A DNA stretch of 64,000 nt, from the NCBI RefSeq assembly GCF_003201655.1, contig NZ_QJJU01000009.1, positions 1-64,000 on the forward strand, given 5' to 3'. Position 1 is the first letter of the stretch, and every line of letters begins with the position of its first letter. This DNA is from Mycolicibacterium moriokaense (GTDB lineage Bacteria > Actinomycetota > Actinomycetes > Mycobacteriales > Mycobacteriaceae). The notes beneath the pieces were generated by a model, which saw only the letters and a list, made by a program, of their open reading frames with translations, did not search any database and was not told the DNA's origin. The translations under genes were made by a program, and so were the position numbers. This document shows, piece after piece, positions 51,390 through 59,351 of the stretch.

Positions 51390-51435
51390 ATCGCGCGTTC
51401 CGCGAGATCTGCACCATGGTTGTTACAACCGTGGT
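51390..51435. terminator. Tandem hairpins between convergent genes
   Basis: GATCGCGCG/CGCGAGATC (about 51390-51410, 8 of 9 paired, 3-nt loop) is followed directly by ACCATGGTTG/CAACCGTGGT (51413-51435, 9 of 10 paired, TTA loop). Their place between the DUF4097 and nitronate monooxygenase genes fits bidirectional termination. Confidence 0.55.
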
Positions 51436-51471
51436 GGAATCACAGCCCTCATGTAGAAATCGGCGCTCGCG

Positions 51472-52485
51472 CTAGCCGAGCCTCGCCATGATGTCGGCCA
51501 CCGAGCCGGTGCCGATCTTCTGAAATCCGGTACCCGCCCACACGTTCACGGCGTGCGGATCGCCCGCGCGCACCGACGCCTGGCGCAGCGGACTGGTCAA
51601 CCAGTGCACCTGCGGATACCCGAACGGCGCCTCCGCCTCATGCTCGTCGATGAACCGGTTGCGCAGACCGCGTGCGTAGCGGCCGGAATAGGCGCGCGTG
51701 ACAACGGTTTCGGTGAACTGCGGATCCTGCAACGCGGCGCGATGCACAGGGCCGCTTCCCGCTTCGTCAGCGAGCAGGAACGCCGTTCCGAGTTGGGCCG
51801 CGACGGCGCCCGCAGCCATCACGCGCCCGACATCGTCTGCGGTCATCAAGCCGCCAGCGGCCACCACCGGCACGTCGACCGCCGATACGACGTCGGCCAG
51901 TAGTTCGTCGAGCGGTTGAGTGGACGGCTGCGCGCCAGGGTCGAAGGTGCCGCGATGTCCGCCAGCCGACGGGCCCTGCACAGCGAGCGCGGCGACGCCG
52001 CAGTCCAGCGCAATCTGCGCCTCGGCCAGTGTCGTCACAGAGCCAACCACCGCGATGCCCGCCTCGCGCAGGCGCGTGCACTCCTGAGCGTTCGGCACGC
52101 CGAACGTGAACGAAGCCACGTCCGGCCGCAGGTCAAGCAGCACCTCGATCTTGGCCGCCCAGTGGTCGTCGTCGAAACGAGGTTCACCGAGCTGGGTGCC
52201 GTAACGCTCGGCCTCCAGCGCCAGCGCCTCGGCGTATCGTGCAATGCCGTCGGGGGTGCCTGCACTCACTTGTGGCACAAACAGATTCGCTCCGATCGGG
52301 CCGGAAGTCAGGCCGCGCGTGGCAGTGATCCGCTCCGCGAACGCTTCAGCAGTCAGATAGCCCGCCGCGACGAAGCCGACCCCCCCTGCGTTCGTCCCTG
52401 CGGCGGCCAGTTCGGGCGTCGAAGGCCCACCGGCCATCGGCGCGACGATGATCGGAGCAGCGAGATCGCGAAAGTCGAACGCCAT
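51472..52485 (-). CDS. Nitronate monooxygenase family protein
   Basis: 337 aa FMN-dependent TIM barrel. FMN-contact motifs IIVAPMAGGPSTPELAAAG at the start, VQGPSAGGHRG mid-protein and VVAAGGLMTADDVGRVMAAG fit the NMO/2-nitropropane dioxygenase family. It oxidises alkyl nitronates; class II members may instead be quinone reductases. Single gene, 30 bp after the GNAT gene on the same strand. Confidence 0.92.
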   Translation of the reverse strand: MAFDFRDLAAPIIVAPMAGGPSTPELAAAGTNAGGVGFVAAGYLTAEAFAERITATRGLTSGPIGANLFVPQVSAGTPDGIARYAEALALEAERYGTQLGEPRFDDDHWAAKIEVLLDLRPDVASFTFGVPNAQECTRLREAGIAVVGSVTTLAEAQIALDCGVAALAVQGPSAGGHRGTFDPGAQPSTQPLDELLADVVSAVDVPVVAAGGLMTADDVGRVMAAGAVAAQLGTAFLLADEAGSGPVHRAALQDPQFTETVVTRAYSGRYARGLRNRFIDEHEAEAPFGYPQVHWLTSPLRQASVRAGDPHAVNVWAGTGFQKIGTGSVADIMARLG

Positions 52486-52515
52486 CGATACTTCGTACCA
52501 CCCGCCGCGGCGCCG

Positions 52516-53043
52516 CTATCTGAGAGCCTTGCCGAACAGCAGGCAATCCTGCGGCGCTGCGCTGATGTTCGGCAAGATGGCGTAGCGCGCCAGCCGGCCT
52601 TCGAGTGTCAGCCCGCTGCTTTCGAGCAGCCGCGCCGATGCGATGTTGTCGACGTGGCAGTGCGCCGTCATCCTGTACACGGTCGGATCACGCTGAGCCT
52701 TGTCGAGCAGCAATTGCACCGCCTCGGACATGATTCCCTGCCGCCACCATCGGCGGCCCAGGTAATAGCCGAAATCGATGATGTGCGGTTGCGGCCGTCG
52801 CCAGCCACAAACTCCGACAGGGCCGTCGCCGCGCAATTCGATGAGCCAGACGGTCTCGCCGCCGACGTTGAACATCTCGGTGATGACGCGGCGGGTCTCG
52901 CCGACGTCGCGATGCGGGCGCCATGACATGTAGTGCGACACCTCCGGGTCGGAAGCCATTCGCTCGAAGAGTGCGTCGGCGTCATCAACGGTGGGCGCGC
53001 GCAGCGTGACCCTTGGACCGCTCATCACCTCGACGTCCGACAT
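52516..53043 (-). CDS. GNAT-family N-acetyltransferase
   Basis: 175 aa, RimJ/RimL-like. Begins VTLRAPTVDDADALFERMAS. The acetyl-CoA segment is YLGRRWWRQGIMSEAVQLLL and the C-terminal ASARLLESSGLTLEGRLA matches the family. Acceptor (protein N-terminus or small molecule) unknown. It is divergent from a VOC gene and 30 bp upstream of the NMO gene. Confidence 0.92.
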   Translation of the reverse strand: MSDVEVMSGPRVTLRAPTVDDADALFERMASDPEVSHYMSWRPHRDVGETRRVITEMFNVGGETVWLIELRGDGPVGVCGWRRPQPHIIDFGYYLGRRWWRQGIMSEAVQLLLDKAQRDPTVYRMTAHCHVDNIASARLLESSGLTLEGRLARYAILPNISAAPQDCLLFGKALR

Positions 53044-53062
53044 CGTCCTATCCTGAATTCAT

Positions 53063-53455
53063 ATGGCTATCACCTTCAACCACACCATCGTCGCCGCGAA
53101 AGACCGGCAGGAATCCGCCGATTTCTTTACAGAGCTCTTCGGCCTGCCAACCGCCAAAGAATTCGGTCACTTCCTCGCGGTAGCACTCAACCACGGCGCC
53201 AGCCTCGACTACGCGCAGGTCGCCGTTGGCGAGGAGATCCGGCCGCAGCACTATGCGTTCCTGGTCTCCGAGGACGAGTTCTCCGCGATCTACGGACGCA
53301 TCCAGGAGCGCGGCCTGCAGCATTGGGCGGATCCGAGGGGCCGTCGGCCCGGCGAGATCAACCACAACGACGGCGGCCGCGGCGTCTACTTCCAGGATCC
53401 GGCGGGTCACTACCTGGAAATCATCACCCGACCCTACGGATCAGGCACCGCCTGA
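53063..53455 (+). CDS. VOC-superfamily (glyoxalase-like) protein
   Basis: 130 aa. Begins MAITFNHTIVAAKDRQESAD with the first metal-side His in FNHTIV; C-terminal metal site YFQDPAGHYLEIITRPYG. The central HYAFLVSEDEF block is typical of the family. Substrate unknown. Ends one base before the convergent thiolase stop. Confidence 0.92.
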   Translation: MAITFNHTIVAAKDRQESADFFTELFGLPTAKEFGHFLAVALNHGASLDYAQVAVGEEIRPQHYAFLVSEDEFSAIYGRIQERGLQHWADPRGRRPGEINHNDGGRGVYFQDPAGHYLEIITRPYGSGTA

Positions 53456-53456
53456 C

Positions 53457-54695
53457 TCAGGCTGCGCGCGGGTTTTCCAGGACGACGGCAACGCCCTGGC
53501 CGGAGCCAATGCACACACCAAGCGCGCCATAGCGGGCGTTACGCTCGCGCAGCTCGGTCGCCAGCGTCAACACGTACCGGGTCCCGCTGGCCCCGAACGG
53601 ATGGCCGATGGCCACAGCGCCGCCGTTGGGGGTGAGCCTCTCGTCTGGAATCGTGAAACCGCCGAGTTGATTCGGCAGCTCGCGAAGCACGCCAAGGGCC
53701 TGCGCGCTGAACGCCTCATGCACCTCCCACACGTCGATCTGCTCGGGGGTCAGGCCGGCACGTTTGATCGCAAGAGGTAGCGCCCATGCCGGAGCCAGGC
53801 CCATGACAAGCGGGTCGATTCCGTACACCGCCGACGACACGACCCGCGCGAGTGGCTCCAATCCGAGTTCGGTCGCCTTCTCCCCCGATGCGAGCACGAT
53901 CGCACTGGCGCCGTCGGTCAGCGGTGTGGAGTTCGCCGCTGTCATCTGCTTGGTGCCCGGCTGCACCGGCAGCTTCGCCAGTGTCTCGGCGGTCGTGTCG
54001 TCCCGGATGAACTCGTCATGCTCAAACGTGCGGGCAGGCGTCTTCTTTGTCGCCGAAATCTGTACGGGCATAATCTCTTTGGCCAGCCGTCCGGAGTCGC
54101 GCGCGGCCTTCGCGTGCTGTTGAGACCGCAGGGCGAACGCGTCGATCTCCTCACGCGTCAACTCGTAGCGATCGGCGACGTTCTGCGCGGTCTCGATCAT
54201 GCCGATGTAGGCGTTGCGCGCCAGCAGCGCCGGATTGGGAGGGCCGCCTGCCCCCGCCCACATGGTGTCCAGCAGGATGACGGGTCCCCGCGGCGAGAAC
54301 GGTGCGTCGCCCTTCATGTATGCCCAGCCCGATCGAGACATCGATTCCACGCCGCAGGCAATCCCGACGCCCAAGTCGCCCGCCTTGATCGCGTGCGCGA
54401 TGTTGACGGTCGCGCTCACCGACGAGCCGCAGAACCGGTTGATGGTGGCACCTGCGACGCTGTCGGGAAATCCGGCCGCCAGTGCGGCCCACCTGCCGAC
54501 GTCACCCATGCCCTCGTGGGCCGGGTTCACACAGCCGGCCACGATGTCTTCGACCTGATCAAGGCCGACACCCACGCGTTCACACGCGCCTTTCATCGTC
54601 ATGCCGAGCAACTCGTCGGTCCGGATGTGTGACAGGGAGCTGCCATATCGGGCGAACGGGGTCCGAACCCCGCCGAGCACAAACGCGTCAGTCAT
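53457..54695 (-). CDS. Acetyl-CoA acetyltransferase / thiolase
   Basis: 412 aa from the ATG 6 nt after GGGAGGT. The nucleophile Cys lies in INRFCGSSVSA, the His-containing motif in HEAFSAQALG, and the second Cys in VCIGSGQG near the C-terminus, with GHPFGASGTR between. All catalytic residues are intact. It makes or cleaves beta-ketoacyl-CoA, in beta-oxidation or acetoacetyl-CoA synthesis. Single gene, not beside other fad genes. Confidence 0.93.
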   Translation of the reverse strand: MTDAFVLGGVRTPFARYGSSLSHIRTDELLGMTMKGACERVGVGLDQVEDIVAGCVNPAHEGMGDVGRWAALAAGFPDSVAGATINRFCGSSVSATVNIAHAIKAGDLGVGIACGVESMSRSGWAYMKGDAPFSPRGPVILLDTMWAGAGGPPNPALLARNAYIGMIETAQNVADRYELTREEIDAFALRSQQHAKAARDSGRLAKEIMPVQISATKKTPARTFEHDEFIRDDTTAETLAKLPVQPGTKQMTAANSTPLTDGASAIVLASGEKATELGLEPLARVVSSAVYGIDPLVMGLAPAWALPLAIKRAGLTPEQIDVWEVHEAFSAQALGVLRELPNQLGGFTIPDERLTPNGGAVAIGHPFGASGTRYVLTLATELRERNARYGALGVCIGSGQGVAVVLENPRAA

Positions 54696-54868
54696 CGTCG
54701 ACCTCCCAGAGATGCAAGTGCATGCTACTGACCCCGGACGCCAGCACCTCAACACCGTCGCCGTCGAGACGGGTCAGCATTGCCGGGCGGTTGCCAAGTA
54801 AGGACACCAGTTCGGCGGCTGCGCATACTGCTCGACGGCATCGCGAGCCGCCGATCACGGAGGCGTCG

Positions 54869-55342
54869 CTAGTCCGAGTGCCCGCGCTGCTCTTCCTGGC
54901 TCTTGTAGTCCCGCGCCATCGTCGCGACATGCTTGGGCAGAGAACCCGAGGCAACCTCGGCGAGGTTCGTCTCTTCGAGCACCGATCGCATGCTGGCCCG
55001 CAGAGCGCGCCACACGTCGGTTAGGGCCGCGGTCGGGCCTGAGTACGGAAGGTCGCCGAGGCCGATGTCGCGCACACTGGCCAGCGGGCCGTCGATACAG
55101 CGCAGCACGTCGGCGATGCTGATCTCTGCGGCGGGACGGGCCAGCGCATAACCGCCGTCGCGGCCTCGGTGGCTGCGCACCAGACGGTCGTTGCGCAGCG
55201 CGGTCAGGATGTCGACGAGAAACTGCGGCGGAATGCCCTGGGCCTTGGCCAGGTCGTCGGTCGTGACCAGGACACCGTCGTCGACGGTGGCCAGCTGCAC
55301 CATGGCCCTGACGGCATATTCCGCCTTGGCCGACATCCGCAT
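54869..55342 (-). CDS. Rrf2-family transcriptional regulator
   Basis: 157 aa. Winged helix start [20 protein letters not shown], then [20 protein letters not shown] and [14 protein letters not shown]. Only one Cys (LRCIDG) is present, so it lacks the three-Cys iron-sulfur site of IscR. That fits the CymR-like group that senses cysteine-pathway status. It occupies the place of Rv1287 near cysDN, supporting a role in sulfur gene control; this is inference. Confidence 0.9.
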   Translation of the reverse strand: MRMSAKAEYAVRAMVQLATVDDGVLVTTDDLAKAQGIPPQFLVDILTALRNDRLVRSHRGRDGGYALARPAAEISIADVLRCIDGPLASVRDIGLGDLPYSGPTAALTDVWRALRASMRSVLEETNLAEVASGSLPKHVATMARDYKSQEEQRGHSD

Positions 55343-55379
55343 GCTGCGAATTCTGCCAGGTGCGCCTGCCGCAGCCGCG

Positions 55380-56045
55380 CTACCGAGGCGCTGGCGGGGT
55401 GTTGCCGCTCAACGCGTACACCGATGCGGGCACCGGTGTATCCGCGGGAACGTCGGGGGCCGTATGGGGTGCGCCATAGCTGACCGTCATCGGCACCACG
55501 CCCGCCCACACCCCCGAGGCGATGTCCTCCTCCGGATCCTCCGGCCACCCCGCGCTGATCTTCAGTGACCAGTTCGCGTCGCCGATGTTCAGCCGCAATG
55601 CCTGGGTCGCGACGAGCTCCTTACGGGTGCTTTCGCGCAACTCGGCCACCCGCCCTGGGATGAACGACTCGACCAGCGCGTCCAGGTAGCGCACTTTGTC
55701 GTCGTCATCGACCACCTCGAACTCACCGAAGATCACAGCGCTGCGGTAGCGGAACGACGACTCGAAGCCGCTGCGCGCCACGACGACGCCGTCCAGCGTG
55801 GTCACCGAGACCGCTGCCGGCGCACCGGACGCCAGCGCGCGGAGCCATGGCGAGCCGGTTGACCCGTGGATGACCAACTCGTCAGCGACGCGCGCAAAGC
55901 CCGTGGGAAACACCACCGGGTGGCCGTCCCGCACTAGCGCGATCGTCGCAAGCGGTGTGCTGTCGAGGAGTTCGTCGAGCCTGTCTCGCGACGCGTCCTG
56001 CTTCTCGCGCAGCCTGGTGATCTGGGTCAAGGGCGTGGTCGACAT
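55380..56045 (-). CDS. Pyridoxamine 5'-phosphate oxidase-family (split-barrel) protein
   Basis: 221 aa. Flavin-binding split barrel with [20 protein letters not shown] and a core [15 protein letters not shown], then [20 protein letters not shown]. Family members in mycobacteria bind FMN, F420 or heme and act as reductases. C-terminal Pro/Ala tail. Upstream of it on the same strand is the P450 gene, 13 bp away. Confidence 0.88.
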   Translation of the reverse strand: MSTTPLTQITRLREKQDASRDRLDELLDSTPLATIALVRDGHPVVFPTGFARVADELVIHGSTGSPWLRALASGAPAAVSVTTLDGVVVARSGFESSFRYRSAVIFGEFEVVDDDDKVRYLDALVESFIPGRVAELRESTRKELVATQALRLNIGDANWSLKISAGWPEDPEEDIASGVWAGVVPMTVSYGAPHTAPDVPADTPVPASVYALSGNTPPAPR

Positions 56046-56058
56046 GCAGCCAGGTTAG

Positions 56059-57270
56059 TCAGTCCCAGGTAACGGGCAGCTCCTTGATGCCGTAGATGCC
56101 GGATTGGCCCTTGAACCGCAGTTCGTCAGGCGGCACTGCCAGTCGTAGGCTGGGCAGCCGTCGAGCCAGCGTTGCGAACGCGATCTGCATCTCGGCACGA
56201 GCGAGGTTCTGGCCGATGCACTGGTGCACGCCGTAGCCAAAGCCCAAATGCCCCCGGGTATTTCGCTCGGCATCGAGGCGCTCTGGGTGCTCGACGAAGC
56301 TATCGTCCCAGTTGCCGGCGGGCAGGTTCATCACCAGGAAGTCGCCTGCGTGGATCGACTGGCCGCCGAGCGTGAGGTCTTCGGTGGCCACCCGCTCCAC
56401 CTCGCTGTGCACGATGGTGAGGTAGCGCATCAGTTCTTCGACGATGTTGGCGATGGTCGAACGGTCGTCGGTTCGGCCGAGCAGCTCGTAAACCTCCGGA
56501 TGTTCGAGCAGTGCAACAGTTCCCAAACCGATCATGTTGGCCGTGGTTTCGTGTCCGGCCTGCATCATGATGACGCCGTTGGCTGCCGCAGTCTCGCGGG
56601 TGATTTCGCCCGTCGCGAAGTAGTCGGTCGCGAGGCGACTCATCAAGTCGTCGCCGGGCTCAGTTTGCTTGCGCTCCACCAGTTCCCATAGATAGGCGAA
56701 CATGGCGCCAAAGGCCTGCATCTTCTCTTCGTCGGATGAATTGATGTCGAGTCCATCGGTGGTGTGGCGTTGGAAGAGCTCGAGATCCTCCGGTGGCACG
56801 CCCAACATCATCGAAATCACCAACGACGGCACCGGCAGTGCGAACGCACGCACCAGGTCGGCGGGTGGCCCGTGACCGATCATCTCGTCGAGGTGTCGGT
56901 CGACTAGCTCCTGGATCTGCGGCCGCATCGATTCAGCCCGTCTGACCGTGAAATCTCTGGTCATCATGATCCGGAGCCGGTGGTGCTCGGGATCGTCGAT
57001 ACGGGGAAAGAAGACGGGCAGGTTGTCGTCTGGACTCGTAGGTCTCATGGTGTCCGGAATCGTGTCGGCGGACAGCCGCGGATCGAGCAGCGCCTCCCTG
57101 ATGTCCTGGTAGCGGCTCACCACCCACGTCGGCCTGCCGTGGTTCATCGCCAGTCGCAGTCCCTCGGTGTCCCGCCATTCGGCGAACTCAGCCGGTGGCG
57201 CGAGTGGACATCCACGGGCGCGGGGCGCGGGGATCACCGGTAGATCGGTGCCCGAAGTCGTTGAGCTCAT
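56059..57270 (-). CDS. Cytochrome P450
   Basis: 403 aa soluble bacterial P450. I-helix oxygen-activation motif AGHETT, K-helix ExxR in VEELMRY, and the heme ligand Cys in FGYGVHQCIGQNLAR. Substrate unknown. The ATG giving MSSTTSGTDLPV was chosen because it lies after the operator/promoter region. Divergent from a TetR gene with a 66-bp palindromic operator between them, so it is very likely TetR-repressed. Probably cotranscribed with the PPOX-family gene. Confidence 0.95.
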   Translation of the reverse strand: MSSTTSGTDLPVIPAPRARGCPLAPPAEFAEWRDTEGLRLAMNHGRPTWVVSRYQDIREALLDPRLSADTIPDTMRPTSPDDNLPVFFPRIDDPEHHRLRIMMTRDFTVRRAESMRPQIQELVDRHLDEMIGHGPPADLVRAFALPVPSLVISMMLGVPPEDLELFQRHTTDGLDINSSDEEKMQAFGAMFAYLWELVERKQTEPGDDLMSRLATDYFATGEITRETAAANGVIMMQAGHETTANMIGLGTVALLEHPEVYELLGRTDDRSTIANIVEELMRYLTIVHSEVERVATEDLTLGGQSIHAGDFLVMNLPAGNWDDSFVEHPERLDAERNTRGHLGFGYGVHQCIGQNLARAEMQIAFATLARRLPSLRLAVPPDELRFKGQSGIYGIKELPVTWD

Positions 57271-57284
57271 TCGCCGTTCCGGGT

Positions 57285-57350
57285 AAGTGTCAGTTGGCTG
57301 CCAAGTTCGTCGAGCGTATGTCGGACAAGAGTGGCAGTCAACTGTCACTT
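57285..57350. promoter_or_regulatory. TetR operator and divergent promoters (P450 / tetR)
   Basis: AAGTGTCAGTTGGCTGCCA (57285-57303) and TGGCAGTCAACTGTCACTT (57332-57350) are inverted repeats, 17 of 19 matching. Each arm contains a -35: plus-strand TTGGCT (57294-57299) with TATGTC (57317-57322), and minus-strand TTGACT (57336-57341) with TACGCT (57313-57318). Both spacers are 17 bp, so repressor on the arms would cover both -35 elements. Confidence 0.75.
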
Positions 57351-57364
57351 GCTACTCTTGCCTG

Positions 57365-57994
57365 GTGACAACAGTTGCCGACCGGCCCCTGCGAGCGGAC
57401 GCCGCGCGCAACGCTGAGCGCATTCTTCGCGCCGCGCGTGAGGTCTACGGCGAACTGGGCCCGAATGCGCCCGTCGAGGCCATCGCGCGGCGCGCGGGCG
57501 TCGGCGAACGGACGCTCTATCGCAGGTTTCCGACCAAGGGCGACCTTGTCAGGGCCGCCCTTGATCAGAGCATCGCCGAGGACTTGTCACCCGTCGTCGA
57601 CCAAGCCCGCCGCGCCGAGGACCCGCTCCGCGGGCTTACCGACGTGATCGAGGCCGCGCTGTCGCTGGGCGCTCGCGAACACAACATTCTGGCGGCCGCA
57701 CGCAAGGCCGGCTCACTGACTCCCGATGTGTCCATTGAGCTCTACGAAGCGCTCGACGACCTCACCGGGCGCGCACAGCAGGCGGGCCAGGTTCGTGCCG
57801 ACCTCGTCGCCGATGACCTACCGCGGATCGTCGCGATGCTGAACAGTGTGCTCTGGACAATGGATCTCGGCAGCGACGGCTGGCGGCGCTACATGGCCCT
57901 GATGCTCGATGCGATCACCACCGATGAACGCTCTCCACTGCCTCCTGCGGCGGCCTTGCGCTATGCACCGAGCACGAGTACCTGGCCAGGGTGA
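57365..57994 (+). CDS. TetR-family transcriptional regulator
   Basis: 209 aa from a GTG. Helix-turn-helix NAERILRAAREVYGELGPNA and VEAIARRAGVGERTLYRRFP. The C-terminal domain resembles TetR_C of small-ligand sensors (DVIEAALSLGAREHNILAAA). Divergent from the P450 gene; it should repress both the P450 unit and itself through the palindrome between them. Confidence 0.93.
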   Translation: MTTVADRPLRADAARNAERILRAAREVYGELGPNAPVEAIARRAGVGERTLYRRFPTKGDLVRAALDQSIAEDLSPVVDQARRAEDPLRGLTDVIEAALSLGAREHNILAAARKAGSLTPDVSIELYEALDDLTGRAQQAGQVRADLVADDLPRIVAMLNSVLWTMDLGSDGWRRYMALMLDAITTDERSPLPPAAALRYAPSTSTWPG

Positions 57995-58003
57995 GCGCCC
58001 AGG

Positions 58004-58600
58004 CTAACCGGGGATGTCGTTAGCGCCGGGAACGACGACGGCGAACAGGTCGGCGAGCGCGGCAAGGCTGGCGGCCTGCATCGCTTCCGCAGATACGACC
58101 GCATCGCCGACACCGGGCAGTGCACGGGTGGCCGTCGCCGACGCGACGACCGTGGGCGAATAGCCGAGGTTGAACGCCCCACGGGCAGTGGAGTTCACAC
58201 ACATGTGCGTCATGAAGCCGGCGAGCACGAGGTTCGAGGCGTTGGCGGTCTTCAACACCTCGTCGAGGTCGGTCTGCACGAATGAGTTCGGGTAGTTCTT
58301 CACCACTATCGGCTCGCCGTTCTGCGGGGCCACCCGCGGCACGATCGCGCCACTGTCGCCCTCGATGTCGTACAGCGAGCCGGGGCCGTCGTCGTGCTGG
58401 ATGTGGATGATCGGGATGCCCGCGGAGCGTGCCCTGTCGAGCAGCGCGGCGGCCTCGTTGAGGGCTTCTTGCACGCCCTCGAGTTCCATCACTCCGCGCG
58501 TGTACGTGTTCTGACAGTCGATCAGGATCAGCGTCGATTCGGCCAGACTGACCGGCTGCTGGGGCAGGTCAGCGAGGACGCGCAGGGTCGGGTTGCTCAC
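58004..58600 (-). CDS. Isochorismatase-family cysteine hydrolase
   Basis: 198 aa from the GTG giving (M)SNPTLRVLADLP. The catalytic triad motifs are ESTLILIDCQNTYTRG (Asp), VVKNYPNSF (Lys) and GFMTHMCVNSTARGA (Cys). Could hydrolyse isochorismate or an amide such as nicotinamide; no residue set decides this. Lies 19 bp after cysQ and ends 9 bp from the convergent TetR gene. Confidence 0.9.
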   Translation of the reverse strand: MSNPTLRVLADLPQQPVSLAESTLILIDCQNTYTRGVMELEGVQEALNEAAALLDRARSAGIPIIHIQHDDGPGSLYDIEGDSGAIVPRVAPQNGEPIVVKNYPNSFVQTDLDEVLKTANASNLVLAGFMTHMCVNSTARGAFNLGYSPTVVASATATRALPGVGDAVVSAEAMQAASLAALADLFAVVVPGANDIPG

Positions 58601-58619
58601 GCGCCGAGCGTACTGGGCG

Positions 58620-59351
58620 TCAGCCTGCGGTGACGGCGAGCACCGCGGCTGCGAACTCCGGACGGCACACCACCAGGTCAGGCAGCAAGGGGTCGGGCTG
58701 GTTGTAGACCAGCGGCGACCCGTCGATGCGGGACGTGTGCAGTCCCGCGGCACGGGCCACCGCGACGGGCGCGGCGGAGTCCCATTCGTATTGACCCCCC
58801 GCATGCACGTAGATGTCTGAGAGTCCTTGCACGACAGATGCGACCTTGGCGCCTGCCGAACCCATTTCGACGAGTACGCCGTCCAGCGCGTCACGCACGG
58901 CGAGCGCGATGGCGGGCGGACGGGTGCGCGACACCACGATGCGCGGCTTGTCCCCAGTGCCAGGTGGCAGTGTGACGGTCGGTGTGGCGAGCGTAATCCC
59001 TTGCGCTGGAAGGGCAACCGCGCCAGCGATGAGCTCGCCGGATTGCCACAGCGCGACGTGCACTGCCCAGTCGTCACGACCCAGTTCAGAGAACTCCCGT
59101 GTGCCGTCGAGTGGGTCGACGATCCACACCCGGTCTGCCTTGAGCCGCACGGGGTTGTCGGCGCCCTCCTCGGACAGCACCGCGTCGGCGGGCCGCTCTT
59201 CGGCAAGCGCCTCCATCAGGAAGTCATGGGATCGCTTGTCCCCAGCGGCTTTCCTCTCTGCCGCGGTGGCGTCGACCAGCTCGGCGCGCACGCCGAGCAG
59301 CAGCTCACCTGCCGCCGTCGCTAACCGGGCGGCGACGTCGTGATCGGTCAC
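58620..59351 (-). CDS. cysQ: 3'-phosphoadenosine 5'-phosphate phosphatase (CysQ-like)
   Basis: 243 aa inositol-monophosphatase-fold enzyme. Metal site SEEGAD and the WIVDPLDGTREF signature are intact, with the C-terminal YEWDSAAPVAVARAAG. It removes PAP or PAPS and so adjusts flux in sulfate assimilation. GTG start overlaps the cysNC stop (GTGA), tying it to sulfate activation. An inositol-phosphatase activity is possible. Confidence 0.92.
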   Translation of the reverse strand: MTDHDVAARLATAAGELLLGVRAELVDATAAERKAAGDKRSHDFLMEALAEERPADAVLSEEGADNPVRLKADRVWIVDPLDGTREFSELGRDDWAVHVALWQSGELIAGAVALPAQGITLATPTVTLPPGTGDKPRIVVSRTRPPAIALAVRDALDGVLVEMGSAGAKVASVVQGLSDIYVHAGGQYEWDSAAPVAVARAAGLHTSRIDGSPLVYNQPDPLLPDLVVCRPEFAAAVLAVTAG

